From: Streptomyces sp. NK15101
GTDB taxonomy: Bacteria > Actinomycetota > Actinomycetes > Streptomycetales > Streptomycetaceae
Assembly (NCBI RefSeq): GCF_020400725.1
Contig: NZ_JAINVG010000010.1
Span: 1-64,000 of the forward strand
Direction of reading: 5' to 3'
DNA length: 64,000 bases
Part shown: piece by piece, positions 1 through 8,655 of the stretch
Layout of the letters: every line of letters begins with the position of its first letter
Position numbering within the stretch: position 1 is the stretch's first letter
Program-made: the position numbers and the translations under genes
Notes under the pieces: generated by a model
Database searches by the model: none
Told to the model about the DNA's origin: nothing
The model's input: only the letters and a program-made list of their open reading frames with translations

Positions 1-344
1 TCGCTCCACAGGTGCCGGTCGCGGGTGACGGCGGAGGCGACGGCGTCGGAGACGTCGTCGTAGACGGCCGGCGGGAGGGACTGGGCGAAGGGGCGCAGGG
101 AGAGCACCTCGCCGTCGAGGACCTGCTGGGCCGCGAGGGTGCGGGCGCCGTCGAGGACGGATCCGTCGCGGCGGACCAGGTGGTAGCCGGTCGGGGTGCC
201 CGGCGCCTGGGTCTGGCCGGTGAGGCGCAGGATCTCCGGGTAGACGTCGGCGACGGCGATGTCCTCGGGGAGCGCGACGTCGATGCGGCTGTCCGGCGCC
301 ACGACGGTGACGCGGCAGAAGCCGGTCGCTGCGGTCGTACTCAC
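1..344 (-). CDS. eccD: Type VII secretion integral membrane protein EccD, N-terminal part (runs off the window)
   Basis: Only the first 114 codons are inside the window; the gene continues beyond base 1. Translation from the GTG at 344 begins MSTTAATGFCRVTVVAPDSR and continues as a compact, Val/Leu-rich domain with no membrane helix. This fits the ubiquitin-like (YukD) domain at the N terminus of EccD, which precedes about eleven transmembrane helices and forms the membrane channel of the ESX system. The call rests on this domain plus position, divergent from eccC 226 bp away. The transmembrane part cannot be seen, so a free-standing YukD-like protein cannot be excluded. Three 12-bp direct repeats lie just upstream in the shared promoter region. 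Confidence 0.72.
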   Translation of the reverse strand, partial: MSTTAATGFCRVTVVAPDSRIDVALPEDIAVADVYPEILRLTGQTQAPGTPTGYHLVRRDGSVLDGARTLAAQQVLDGEVLSLRPFAQSLPPAVYDDVSDAVASAVTRDRHLWS

Positions 345-361
345 GTGTGGGGACCCCCTGA

Positions 362-416
362 TTCGCGGTTGCGGCCGTCCGGTTCGCGGTTGCGCCCGTT
401 CTGATTCGCGGTTGCG
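362..416. repeat. Three direct repeats of TTCGCGGTTGCG in the eccD/eccC intergenic region
   Basis: Identical 12-mers start at 362, 383 and 405, a 21-22 bp period or about two helical turns, so they would face the same side of the DNA. They sit between the GTG of eccD at 344 and the GTG of eccC at 571. They are candidate iterated operator sites for a divergent promoter. A TAGGAT hexamer at 465-470 could be the -10 box of eccC. No regulator has been linked to them. Confidence 0.6.
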
Positions 417-570
417 CACGATGCGCGCGCCACCCTACCGGGGACGGCCGGTGGGGGCTGCAAGTAGGATCGCCGTCCCATGGGGGAAGTCCGCGCGCTC
501 GGCTGCCGACAGGGGTGGCGTGCGGATGCTCCCGCCACGAGCCCGCCTCCAACGAGGGATTGATGCGCCG

Positions 571-3500
571 GTGAGCCAGATCGTCGTCAAACGCCCGCCG
601 AGGTCCCTTCCTCCGGAAGTGCCCGGTGAGGAGCTGGTCCTGGAGTCTCCGCCGGAACTTCCGCGGGGACAGCAGGAGTCGGCGTTGATGCAGCTCCTGC
701 CGATGCTCGGCATGGGATCGTCGGTCGTCTTCTTCTTCATGACGCCGTCGCCGATCATGCGGATCATGGGCACGCTGATGCTGGCGTCGACGGTCGCGAT
801 GGCCGTCGCCCAGTTCGTCAGATTCCGGCGCGGTACGCAGGGGCAAATGGCCGATGTCCGCCGCGACTACCTCAAATACCTCGCGCAGACCCGCCGTACG
901 GTCCGGCGCACGGCGCGCAAGCAGCGGGACGCGCAGCTGTATCTGCACCCCTCCCCCGAGCAGTTGTGGTCGGTGGTGGCCGAGGGTTCCCGGGTGTGGG
1001 AGCGGCGGGTCGGCGACCACGACTTCGGGCAGGCGCGGATCGGTCTCGGGGCGCAGCAGCTGGCGACTCCCCTGGTGGCGCCGGACACGGCTCCGGTGGA
1101 CGAGCTGGAGCCGCTGTGCGCGGGGGCGATGCAGCAGTTCCTGGCGGTGCACGGCACGTTGGACGGACTGCCGATGGCGGTCTCGATGCGGGCGTTCTAC
1201 CACGTGACGGTGTCGGGCGAGCCGGAGTCGGCGCAGGCGGCGGCCCGGGCGCTGGTGGCGCAGCTGGTGACGCTGCACTCCCCCGAGGACCTGATGCTCG
1301 CCGTGGTGGCGGCGCGGCCGGCGCAGGAGCGCTGGGACTGGACGAAGTGGCTGCCGCACACGCAGGTGCCGGGGCAGGTCGACGGAGCCGGTACGAAGCG
1401 GCTGTTCGGCGACGACCTCGGTGAGCTGGAGAACATGGTCCGCTCGAAGCTCGACGGGCGCACGCGGTTCTCCCGGGAGAGCCCGCCGGTGCTCGACCAG
1501 CCGCACGTGGTCGTGGTCCTGGACGGCGGGATGGTGCCGCCGGACTCGCTGCTCGCGGCGCCCGAGGGCCTGCAGGGCGTGACGATCGTGGAGGTCGTCT
1601 CCGGTGAGCTCGACGAGCCGCGCGGTGGCCTCTCGGTGGTGGTGCGGCCGGGCCGGCTGCGTCTGGAGTCGGGCGGCGGCTTCGCGTACGAGGGACTGCC
1701 GGACGGCATCTCGCTGCCGGCGGCCGAGGCGCTGGCCCGCCAGCTGGCGCCGCTGCGGATGGGCGGCGGGGACGACGACGAGCCGCTGCTCGCCAACCTG
1801 GACTTCACGGATCTGCTGAACCTGGGCGACGCGGCCTCGGTGGACGTGACGCGGACCTGGCGGCCCCGGTCGGTGGCCGAGCGCCTCCGCGTGCCGATCG
1901 GTGTCGGCGAGGACGGCCAGCCGGTCATGCTGGACCTGAAGGAGGCGGCGCAGGAGGGCATGGGCCCGCACGGTCTGTGCGTCGGCGCGACGGGTTCCGG
2001 AAAGTCGGAGCTGCTTCGCACGCTGGTGCTCGGTCTGGCGGTGACGCACTCCTCGGAGACGCTGAACTTCGTCCTCGCGGACTTCAAGGGCGGCGCGACC
2101 TTCGCGGGCATGTCGCAGATGCCGCACGTGGCGGCGGTCATCACCAACCTCGCGGACGACCTGACGCTGGTCGACCGCATGGGCGACGCGATCCGCGGCG
2201 AGCTCCAGCGGCGGCAGGAGCTGCTGCGTTCGGCGGGCAACTACGCGAACATCCACGACTACGAGAAGGCGCGGGCGGCGGGTGCTCCGCTGGAGCCGCT
2301 GGCCTCGCTGGTCCTGGTGATCGACGAGTTCTCCGAGCTCCTCACCGCCAAGCCCGACTTCATCGACATGTTCATCCAGATCGGCCGCATCGGCCGCTCC
2401 CTCGGCGTGCACCTGCTGCTGGCCTCGCAGCGCCTGGAGGAGGGCAAGCTGCGCGGCCTGGACACGTACCTCTCGTACCGGATCGGCCTGCGGACCTTCT
2501 CGGCGGCGGAGTCGCGGACGGCGATCGGCGTGCCGGACGCGTACCACCTGCCGTCGGTGCCCGGTTCGGGCTATCTGAAGTTCGGCACGGACGAGATGAC
2601 CCGCTTCAAGGCGGCGTACGTGTCGGGGACGTACCGGACGGGCGGCCCGCGCCTGGAGATCGGGCAGCTGCCGGTGGAGCGGCGGCCCGCGCTGTTCACG
2701 GCGGCGCCGGTGCCGGTGGTGTACGCGGCGCCGGACCCGGCCTATCTGACGCAGCAGCGCGCCGAGGAGGACGACGCGCTCGCGGACACGGTCCTCGACG
2801 TGATCGTGCGCCGTCTGGAGGGCCAGGGCGTGCCGGCGCACCAGGTGTGGCTGCCGCCGCTCGACCAGGCGCCCTCGCTGGACCAGCTGCTGCCGGGGCT
2901 CGCGCAGACGGCGGACCGGGGACTCACGGCGACGGAGTACACGCGTCAGGGCGGGCTCACGGTGCCGCTCGGCCTCATCGACAAGCCGTTCGAGCAGCGG
3001 CGCGAGGTGCTGTACCGGGACTTCTCGGGCGCGGCCGGCCACATGATGGTGGTCGGCGGTCCGCAGTCCGGCAAGTCGACGATCATGCGGACGCTGATCT
3101 CCTCGTTCGCGCTCACCCACACGCCGGCCGAAGTGCAGTTCTACTGCCTGGACTTCGGCGGCGGCGGCATGGTCTCGCTGGCCGACCTGCCGCACGTCGG
3201 CGGAGTGGCGTCCCGGCTCGACCCCGAGCGGGTGCGCCGGACGGTCGCCGAGGTCATGGGCGTGCTGAACCGGCGGGAGGAGTTCTTCCGCTCGCACTCC
3301 ATCGACTCGATCGCGACCTACCGGCGCAAGCGGGCCGCGGGCGAACTGCCCGGCGAGGCCTGGGGCGACGTGTTCCTGATCGTGGACGGCTGGGGCGGCT
3401 TCCGCAACGACTACGACACTCTGGAGCCGATCGTCGCGGACATCGCCGCGCGCGGTCTGGGCTACGGCATCCACGTGATCATCACCGCCGCCCGCTACAT

Positions 3501-4524
3501 GGAGGTGCGGGCGGCGCTCAAGGACCAGATGCTGGGCCGGCTCGAACTGCGGCTCGGTGACGTCATGGACTCCGAGTTCGACCGGAAGGTCGCGGCGAAC
3601 GTGCCGACCGGGGTGCCGGGCCGTGGCCAGGTGCCGGAGAAGCTGCACTTCATGGGAGCGCTGCCGCGGATCGACGGGTCGAGCTCGGCCGCCGACCTGG
3701 CGGAGGGCACGGCGGCGTTCGTGCAGGCCGTGAAGGCGAGCTGGACCGGGGCCCCGGCTCCGGCGGTGCGGCTGCTGCCGCGCAAGCTGCCGGCGGAGCA
3801 GCTGCCGAAGGGCTTCGAGTACCCGCAGCACGGCATCGCGATCGGCATCGACGAGACGAACCTGGAGCCGGTGTTCGTCGACTTCGAGTCGGATCCGTTC
3901 TTCCTGATCTTCGGCGAGAGCGAGTCCGGCAAGACGGCGCTGCTGCGGCTGATCGCCAAGCAGCTGTGCGAGCGGTACTCGCCCGAGCAGGCACGGATCG
4001 TGGTGGGCGACTACCGGCGGACGATGCTGGAGGCCGTGGCGCCCTCGCACCTCCTGGAGTACGCGCCGATGGCCTCGGCCATGCAGATGCACATGGACGC
4101 GATCAACACGGTGATGACGAGGCGGGCGCCGAAGCCCGACATCACGCCGCAGCAGCTGCGGGACCGCAGCTGGTGGTCGGGCCCTCAACTGTTCGTCCTG
4201 GTCGACGACTTCGAGCTGGTGGCCACCAACTCCGGCAACCCGCTGGCCGTTCTGGTGGAGAACCTGCCGTTCGCCCGCGACGTCGGCATCCGGTTCATCG
4301 TGGCGCGCAGCCAGGCGGGTGCCTCCCGCGCGATGTACGAGCCGTTCATGCAGCGGATGCGGGAGCTGGGCGCGCAGGGCGTGCTCCTCTCCGGCGATCC
4401 GCAGGAGGGCGACATCCTGGGCGGCGTCCGGGCGCGGCCGATGCCTCCGGGCCGGGGCACGTTCGTGTCGCGCAAGCGCGGGACGCCGCTGGTGCAGCTG
4501 GGCTGGCTGCCCGAACAGCACTGA
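571..4524 (+). CDS. eccC: Type VII secretion protein EccC, three-domain FtsK/SpoIIIE ATPase
   Basis: This 1317-residue motor ATPase drives export of WXG100 substrates. The GTG at 571 is chosen because it opens the conserved start SQIVVKRPPR and has GAGGGA upstream; the reading frame stays open further upstream but that part is low-complexity. Two membrane helices lie near residues 45-85. Three P-loop domains follow: GATGSGKSE at about 472, GGPQSGKST at about 829 and GESESGKTA at about 1115, with acidic Walker B strands VLVIDEF, VFLIVDGW and LFVLVDDF. The length and three ATPase domains match actinobacterial EccC with EccCa and EccCb fused in one chain. A 13-bp hairpin starts 7 bp after the stop. 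Confidence 0.96.
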   Translation: MSQIVVKRPPRSLPPEVPGEELVLESPPELPRGQQESALMQLLPMLGMGSSVVFFFMTPSPIMRIMGTLMLASTVAMAVAQFVRFRRGTQGQMADVRRDYLKYLAQTRRTVRRTARKQRDAQLYLHPSPEQLWSVVAEGSRVWERRVGDHDFGQARIGLGAQQLATPLVAPDTAPVDELEPLCAGAMQQFLAVHGTLDGLPMAVSMRAFYHVTVSGEPESAQAAARALVAQLVTLHSPEDLMLAVVAARPAQERWDWTKWLPHTQVPGQVDGAGTKRLFGDDLGELENMVRSKLDGRTRFSRESPPVLDQPHVVVVLDGGMVPPDSLLAAPEGLQGVTIVEVVSGELDEPRGGLSVVVRPGRLRLESGGGFAYEGLPDGISLPAAEALARQLAPLRMGGGDDDEPLLANLDFTDLLNLGDAASVDVTRTWRPRSVAERLRVPIGVGEDGQPVMLDLKEAAQEGMGPHGLCVGATGSGKSELLRTLVLGLAVTHSSETLNFVLADFKGGATFAGMSQMPHVAAVITNLADDLTLVDRMGDAIRGELQRRQELLRSAGNYANIHDYEKARAAGAPLEPLASLVLVIDEFSELLTAKPDFIDMFIQIGRIGRSLGVHLLLASQRLEEGKLRGLDTYLSYRIGLRTFSAAESRTAIGVPDAYHLPSVPGSGYLKFGTDEMTRFKAAYVSGTYRTGGPRLEIGQLPVERRPALFTAAPVPVVYAAPDPAYLTQQRAEEDDALADTVLDVIVRRLEGQGVPAHQVWLPPLDQAPSLDQLLPGLAQTADRGLTATEYTRQGGLTVPLGLIDKPFEQRREVLYRDFSGAAGHMMVVGGPQSGKSTIMRTLISSFALTHTPAEVQFYCLDFGGGGMVSLADLPHVGGVASRLDPERVRRTVAEVMGVLNRREEFFRSHSIDSIATYRRKRAAGELPGEAWGDVFLIVDGWGGFRNDYDTLEPIVADIAARGLGYGIHVIITAARYMEVRAALKDQMLGRLELRLGDVMDSEFDRKVAANVPTGVPGRGQVPEKLHFMGALPRIDGSSSAADLAEGTAAFVQAVKASWTGAPAPAVRLLPRKLPAEQLPKGFEYPQHGIAIGIDETNLEPVFVDFESDPFFLIFGESESGKTALLRLIAKQLCERYSPEQARIVVGDYRRTMLEAVAPSHLLEYAPMASAMQMHMDAINTVMTRRAPKPDITPQQLRDRSWWSGPQLFVLVDDFELVATNSGNPLAVLVENLPFARDVGIRFIVARSQAGASRAMYEPFMQRMRELGAQGVLLSGDPQEGDILGGVRARPMPPGRGTFVSRKRGTPLVQLGWLPEQH

Positions 4525-4530
4525 GCGGAG

Positions 4531-4560
4531 CGGTCCCTCCCACTACTGTGGGAGGGACCG
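4531..4560 (+). terminator. Perfect 13-bp hairpin after eccC
   Basis: Arms 4531-4543 and 4548-4560 pair perfectly around a TACT loop, 7 bp after the eccC stop. No T-run follows. It ends 27 bp before the ATG of the BldB-family gene, so it would either terminate eccC transcripts or lie in the leader of the next gene. Confidence 0.65.
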
Positions 4561-4587
4561 TCGTACCACCGCGAAGGGATTGCGCCG

Positions 4588-4872
4588 ATGACCGACGCCC
4601 ACGAGACCGCCGCCGAGAGCGCGGACGCGGCCCTGGCCGCCGAGAAGCAGCGCCAGAAGGACGAGCTGTACGCGCTCGACATCTCCGGCGCGGAGTGGCA
4701 GGGCGCCCCGGGGACGAGCCCGGACGAGGAGCGCGTGGAGATCGCGCGGCTGCCCGGGGGCGCGGTGGCGATGCGCTCGTCGCTCGACAAGGACACGGTG
4801 CTGCGGTACACGAAGGCCGAGTGGGACGCGTTCGTCCTGGGGGCCAGGGACGGCGAGTTCGACCTGCGTTGA
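4588..4872 (+). CDS. bldB: DUF397/BldB-family small regulator, probable BldB
   Basis: This is a 94-residue acidic protein. The second half carries the DUF397 pattern: a conserved Trp at about 37, the core VEIARLPGGAVAMRSS, and the signature LRYTKAEWDAFVLGARDGEF near the C terminus. DUF397 proteins are small, often homo-oligomeric Streptomyces developmental proteins; BldB, needed for aerial hyphae and antibiotic production, is the best known. I recall that S. coelicolor bldB lies inside the ESX locus, which together with the sequence suggests this is the orthologue. The symbol rests on memory of synteny, not on an alignment. The start has GAAGGGA 8 bp upstream. It converges on the WXG100 operon across a strong 20-bp hairpin. 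Confidence 0.8.
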   Translation: MTDAHETAAESADAALAAEKQRQKDELYALDISGAEWQGAPGTSPDEERVEIARLPGGAVAMRSSLDKDTVLRYTKAEWDAFVLGARDGEFDLR

Positions 4873-4889
4873 TCCCGGGGACAGGTCCT

Positions 4890-4935
4890 ACGCGTGAGGG
4901 GGTGGCCCGTCGGAACGGGCCACCCCCTCACGCGT
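4890..4935. terminator. Strong bidirectional hairpin between convergent bldB and WXG100 genes
   Basis: A perfect 20-bp stem (4890-4909 with 4916-4935) closes a TCGGAA loop. It starts 18 bp after the bldB stop and lies 31 bp beyond the stop of the minus-strand WXG100 gene, so it can serve both transcripts. It has no T-tract, as is usual for Streptomyces terminators. Confidence 0.85.
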
Positions 4936-4965
4936 GTTCGCCGGTTCTCACGGCGAAGCGCGGGC

Positions 4966-5256
4966 TCACATCATGCGGAAGCGAGCCGCGTTGCCCTTGT
5001 CGGTGTCCTGGTAGCCGACGACCGACTCGTCGAGGAGCTGGGCGATGCGCGCCAGGTCCTGGTTCATGCCGGCCATGTCGCGGGTCAGGCGGTCCTGGCT
5101 CTCGCGGTAGGCGATCTTCGCTTCACCCTCCCAGTTGGAGGCGACGCGGTTGACCTCGGCCATGAGGTCGTCGAGCTTCTGGGTGAGGGTGCTGGAGGTG
5201 AGGCGGGTGTCGGCTGCCGCCTGCGTCACGGTGTCGTAATTGACCGCAGTGGTCAT
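4966..5256 (-). CDS. WXG100-family type VII secretion substrate with C-terminal YxxxD signal
   Basis: This 96-residue helical hairpin protein has the W-x-G turn as NWEG at about 42-45. The C-terminal region carries YQDTD, which fits the YxxxD/E export signal that one partner of each Esx heterodimer uses to dock on EccC. By that criterion it is the EsxB-like member. It follows the other WXG100 gene by 53 bp on the same strand and probably forms the secreted heterodimer with it. The start is ATG 5256, preceded by GGAGT. I leave the esxA/esxB letter open because naming differs between species. Confidence 0.93.
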   Translation of the reverse strand: MTTAVNYDTVTQAAADTRLTSSTLTQKLDDLMAEVNRVASNWEGEAKIAYRESQDRLTRDMAGMNQDLARIAQLLDESVVGYQDTDKGNAARFRMM

Positions 5257-5309
5257 GGTGATGACTCCTGGAGTGAGAGTGGCGCGGAGGACTGGTCGGG
5301 TCGGACGGC

Positions 5310-5648
5310 TCAGACGCCGAGGATGGCGCTCTGGCCACCGCCGGAGCCGCTGTCCATCTGACGGAAGGACCGCATGCGGTCCTCCTCCTCCTGCGAGAAC
5401 CCGTCGGCGCTCATGCGCATGATCTCCTCGAGCTTCGTGAGCTCGGCGCGCATGCTGCGCAGACGCTGGTTCAGGTCGTTCTGGACCCGGTCGTACTCCT
5501 TGCTCGCAGCGCCCTGCCAGCCCGCCTGGACGCGGTCCACCACGCCGTTGAGGGAGGTGATGCGGGCCTGGAGCTCGTCGGAGAAGTCCTGGATCCGGCC
5601 GGCGAGCTTGACTTGTTCGGCACTGGTTACGTTCAGGTCTTTCGACAT
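5310..5648 (-). CDS. WXG100-family type VII secretion protein, first gene of the esx pair
   Basis: This 112-residue, mostly helical protein has the turn motif GWQG at about 43-46. The tail after residue 95 is Ser/Gly-rich and lacks a YxxxD/E signal, so it is the EsxA-like partner by sequence. The ATG at 5648 has GAAGGGG about 7 bp upstream. It leads a two-gene operon with the downstream WXG100 gene. A candidate sigma-70 type promoter lies about 125 bp upstream. Confidence 0.93.
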   Translation of the reverse strand: MSKDLNVTSAEQVKLAGRIQDFSDELQARITSLNGVVDRVQAGWQGAASKEYDRVQNDLNQRLRSMRAELTKLEEIMRMSADGFSQEEEDRMRSFRQMDSGSGGGQSAILGV

Positions 5649-5771
5649 CTTGCCCCTTCTTCCTTCGGTGGCTGCGACGGACCGGCCGTCGGGCCATCCG
5701 GTCGTGATGCGGACGGGAATCTTCTGATGCCGCCCCCGTGCTGGGTTCGCACTGCCGTGCCCCCAGCGGTC

Positions 5772-5800
5772 ACTGTAGCCATTGACGGCGGCAGTTCCAA
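5772..5800 (-). promoter_or_regulatory. Candidate promoter of the WXG100 operon
   Basis: Read on the minus strand, TTGGAA (5800-5795) and TACAGT (5777-5772) are separated by 17 bp, a fair match to the vegetative sigma consensus. It sits in the 190-bp gap between mycP and the esx pair and would give a leader of roughly 115 nt. Confidence 0.4.
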
Positions 5801-5838
5801 CTGCAAAGGGAGGACCCGGTACTTGACCGGTGTGCGCG

Positions 5839-7098
5839 TCATCGGGCCTCCCTTCTGCGGCGGCTGTCGCGGATCACGGTGGCCGTCCCGGCGACCACGG
5901 CCACCAGGACACCTCCGATCCCCAACGCGTAGGTGGCGAGCCGTTCGGAGCGCTCCTGGGGCGTCTCCGACAGCGCCAGACGGGCCGGCTCGGGAGCCGG
6001 CGGCTTGGGCGGGCCCGGATCGGGCACGGGCGAGGAGGCCGGTGTCCCGGGGAGGTCGGCGAGCGCCCGGACCGGGTCGACCACGCCCCAACCGACGTGG
6101 TCGTCACGCCCGTTGATCGAGCGGACGGCCGTCTGCTCGATCCGGGCGACGATCTGGGCCGCGGTCCACTTCGGGTACTTGGCGCGGAGCAGGGTGGCGA
6201 CGCCGGCGACGTACGGGGCGGAGAAGCTGGTGCCGTTGTCGACGCACTGGCCGCCGCCGGGAACGGTGGAGACGATGTCGACGCCGGGCGCGGCGACGCC
6301 CACCATGGGGCCCGACTGGGAGAAGGCGGCGCGTTCGTTGTTCCGGTCGGAGGAGGCGACGGCGAGGACGCCGGGGAAGGCGGCCGGGTAGGTCTTCTTG
6401 CGGGCCCCGTCGATGCCGTCGTTGCCGGCGGAGGCGACGACGACGACGTCCTTCTCGATGGCCCGGGCCACGGCCTTGGCCATGGGCGAGTCGGGACCCA
6501 GCGGCTGGGTGGTGTCCTGCGAGATGTTGATGACCTTCGCGCCCTTGAGGACGGCGTGGTCGATCGCCTGCGCCATCGTGTCGGACTTGCCGCTGTTCTT
6601 CTCGTCGTTCTGCCGGATCGGGATGATCGTGGCCTCGGGCGCGAGGCCGACGAAGCCGGTGCCCTTGCGAGGGCGGGCGGCGATGATGCCGGCGACCTTG
6701 GTGCCGTGGCCGACCTCGTCGACGGTGCCGTCGGTCTTGCCGCGGTTCTCGTCGCCGTAGGAGGGGTTCTCCTTGTCGGGCTTGAGGTAGTCCTTGCCCG
6801 CCTTGGCGTCGACGGCGGTGCGCAGCTGCGGGTTGACGTCGTCGACGCCGGTGTCGATGACGGCGACCCGGACGCCCTTGCCCTTGGTGTCCTGCCACAG
6901 CTCGTCGAGGAGGACCCGCTGGAGCGGCCAGGGGGTGCCCTCGATCTGCTTCTTCATGGGGAAGGTGCACTCGCCGCTGCCGTCGAGGGCCGGGCCGTCG
7001 TGCGCCCGGGCGGGCTCGGCGGCCGCCGCCGGGGCGGCGAGCAGGGCCGTGAGGGTGCCCGCGGCGAGCAGGGCGGCCGTGCGGTGCGTCGTCGTCAC
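5839..7098 (-). CDS. mycP: Type VII secretion-associated mycosin protease MycP (S8 subtilisin family)
   Basis: Mycosins are membrane-anchored subtilisins needed for ESX function and for processing some substrates. The protein has a signal peptide (about residues 1-27), the catalytic Asp in AVIDTGVDD (about 82), His in GHGTKVAG (about 131) and Ser in NGTSFSAP (about 291). A proline-rich linker, a C-terminal helix from about 385 and an RRRREAR tail follow. I choose GTG 7098 because CTAGGGGG lies 8 bp upstream; an in-frame GTG at 7107 is too close to that site. It follows eccB with a 12-bp gap, so the two are co-transcribed. Confidence 0.93.
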   Translation of the reverse strand: MTTTHRTAALLAAGTLTALLAAPAAAAEPARAHDGPALDGSGECTFPMKKQIEGTPWPLQRVLLDELWQDTKGKGVRVAVIDTGVDDVNPQLRTAVDAKAGKDYLKPDKENPSYGDENRGKTDGTVDEVGHGTKVAGIIAARPRKGTGFVGLAPEATIIPIRQNDEKNSGKSDTMAQAIDHAVLKGAKVINISQDTTQPLGPDSPMAKAVARAIEKDVVVVASAGNDGIDGARKKTYPAAFPGVLAVASSDRNNERAAFSQSGPMVGVAAPGVDIVSTVPGGGQCVDNGTSFSAPYVAGVATLLRAKYPKWTAAQIVARIEQTAVRSINGRDDHVGWGVVDPVRALADLPGTPASSPVPDPGPPKPPAPEPARLALSETPQERSERLATYALGIGGVLVAVVAGTATVIRDSRRRREAR

Positions 7099-7110
7099 AG
7101 GTGCCACCCC

Positions 7111-8655
7111 CTAGGAACCCTGCGGCTGACGCGCGCTGTTGGTGTCGAGCCGGGGACCCTTCGACAGGAACTCCGACCATTCGATCGGGACGAGGACCGG
7201 CACGACCTTCTCGTAGCCGAGACGCTTCTGGGCATCGCTGGGTTCCGGCCTGCCGTCGGTCTGCTTCTGCTCGCCGGCACCGATCTCGGAACGGGCCGAG
7301 TCGCTGTCGCCGTTGGCCTGGACGGCGTACCGCAGGCCGGTGTCGGTGACGAGGAAGAGGGAGCCGTCGGGCGTCTTCTGCTTGCCCTGGATCTGCGTGT
7401 AGAGGAGGCCGGTGCCGGGGGTGACGTACGTGCTGCTGCCGCCGGCGGTGATGTCGGCGGGGTACTCGGTGCCGGCCCAGGTGGTGAGCGTGGTGTCGCC
7501 CTTCTCGTCGACGTCGGTGAGGACGTTGCAGACGGTGTCCCGGGCCCCCTCGCCGGTGGCGGCGTTGATCTGGGTGGACTTCAGCGTCGGCCAGCGGACG
7601 CCGTCGTGGAAGACGGTGGGGTCCGGGACGAAGGAGGAGGCGTCGACGGTGGTCGCCTTGCCGTCCATGTCCAGGTTGCCGGTCTCCGGGGAGTTGATGA
7701 GCAGCCAGGCGGTGAACGGGGTGACGGGCTGGACCTTGCCGGCGAGCACGACGTAGTACTGCGGGCCGGAGCCGGTCTGGGCGAGGAGGACCATGCCGAT
7801 CCGGTTCTCGGTCCCGGTGAGGGTGTTGCCGGGGATGCCGGCGGAGGAGCCGACCGTGCCGTCGATGTGCGGGAAGTCGATCTCGTCGCCGGTCTTCAGG
7901 GTGGCGAGCCAGTCGTCGGTGACGGCCTGCGGCTCCTTGCCGAGACCGACGAGGGCGGTGAGGAGTCCGGGACGGTCGGCCTTCACCGGGTACTTGGTGC
8001 CGGTGTGGTCGACGAGGAACTGGGCGCTCCCCTTCTGCCCCTTGACGTAGAGGACCTGGCCGTCCTTCAGCTGGTTCTTGCCCCGGGTCCGTTCGGCGTC
8101 GCGCTTGGCGAAGAGGAAGGTCGCCTTCTGGACGCTGGCGCCCTTGCCGCCGCCGGGCTGCTCGCAGACGGCCCAGAGCTTCTCCGTGCCGGCGTCCTCC
8201 GCGACGGGCAGCCGGTCGGGGGCGTAGGGGATGCCGAGGATGGGCCCGCGCGGCGGCTTGCCCTCGTCGAGCTTCTTGTCGTCGACCTGGATGACCTGGA
8301 ACTGGTCGGGGTTGAGCAGCAGCCGGGCGGAGGCGAGGTTGAGGACGGGGTGGAGCAGGGTCTTCTTGTCCTTGCCCTTGCCGGTCTCCAGGACGACGTA
8401 CCGGGTGGTCGACTGCTTGCCGACGATGACCCGGGTGCCGGGGGTGTCCCAGCCCTTGGGGGCGGTGGGCTTGAACATGCCCCAGGCGCCGAATCCGGCG
8501 ACGACGAGCGCGGAGACGATCAGACCGGGGACGACCGCGCGCAGCGGCTTCGGCGCCCCCTCCTCCGTGCCGGAGGGCGAGGGTTGGAGGAATGCCGCCA
8601 CCGTGCGCTTCTTCGCAAAGGTGTACGCGTTGAGCTCGTCCCGCCGCGATGCCAT
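7111..8655 (-). CDS. eccB: Type VII secretion protein EccB
   Basis: This 514-residue core component of the ESX membrane complex has a short cytoplasmic N terminus that begins with a typical EccB pattern (MASRRDELNAYTFAKKR). A single membrane helix follows at about 40-61, then a long extracytoplasmic domain with repeated beta-rich R-type modules. Length and topology match the family. It is the first gene of a minus-strand eccB-mycP unit and is divergent from eccE, with which it shares a 191-bp promoter region. Confidence 0.93.
   Translation of the reverse strand: MASRRDELNAYTFAKKRTVAAFLQPSPSGTEEGAPKPLRAVVPGLIVSALVVAGFGAWGMFKPTAPKGWDTPGTRVIVGKQSTTRYVVLETGKGKDKKTLLHPVLNLASARLLLNPDQFQVIQVDDKKLDEGKPPRGPILGIPYAPDRLPVAEDAGTEKLWAVCEQPGGGKGASVQKATFLFAKRDAERTRGKNQLKDGQVLYVKGQKGSAQFLVDHTGTKYPVKADRPGLLTALVGLGKEPQAVTDDWLATLKTGDEIDFPHIDGTVGSSAGIPGNTLTGTENRIGMVLLAQTGSGPQYYVVLAGKVQPVTPFTAWLLINSPETGNLDMDGKATTVDASSFVPDPTVFHDGVRWPTLKSTQINAATGEGARDTVCNVLTDVDEKGDTTLTTWAGTEYPADITAGGSSTYVTPGTGLLYTQIQGKQKTPDGSLFLVTDTGLRYAVQANGDSDSARSEIGAGEQKQTDGRPEPSDAQKRLGYEKVVPVLVPIEWSEFLSKGPRLDTNSARQPQGS

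Noticed and set aside
259..570. Upstream extension of the eccC reading frame
   Set aside because: The frame is open, but it covers the tandem repeats and lacks EccC-like sequence; GTG 571 has a ribosome site and opens the conserved N terminus.
7099..7107. GTG 7107 as the mycP start
   Set aside because: It lies inside or too close to the only ribosome site; GTG 7098 has correct spacing.
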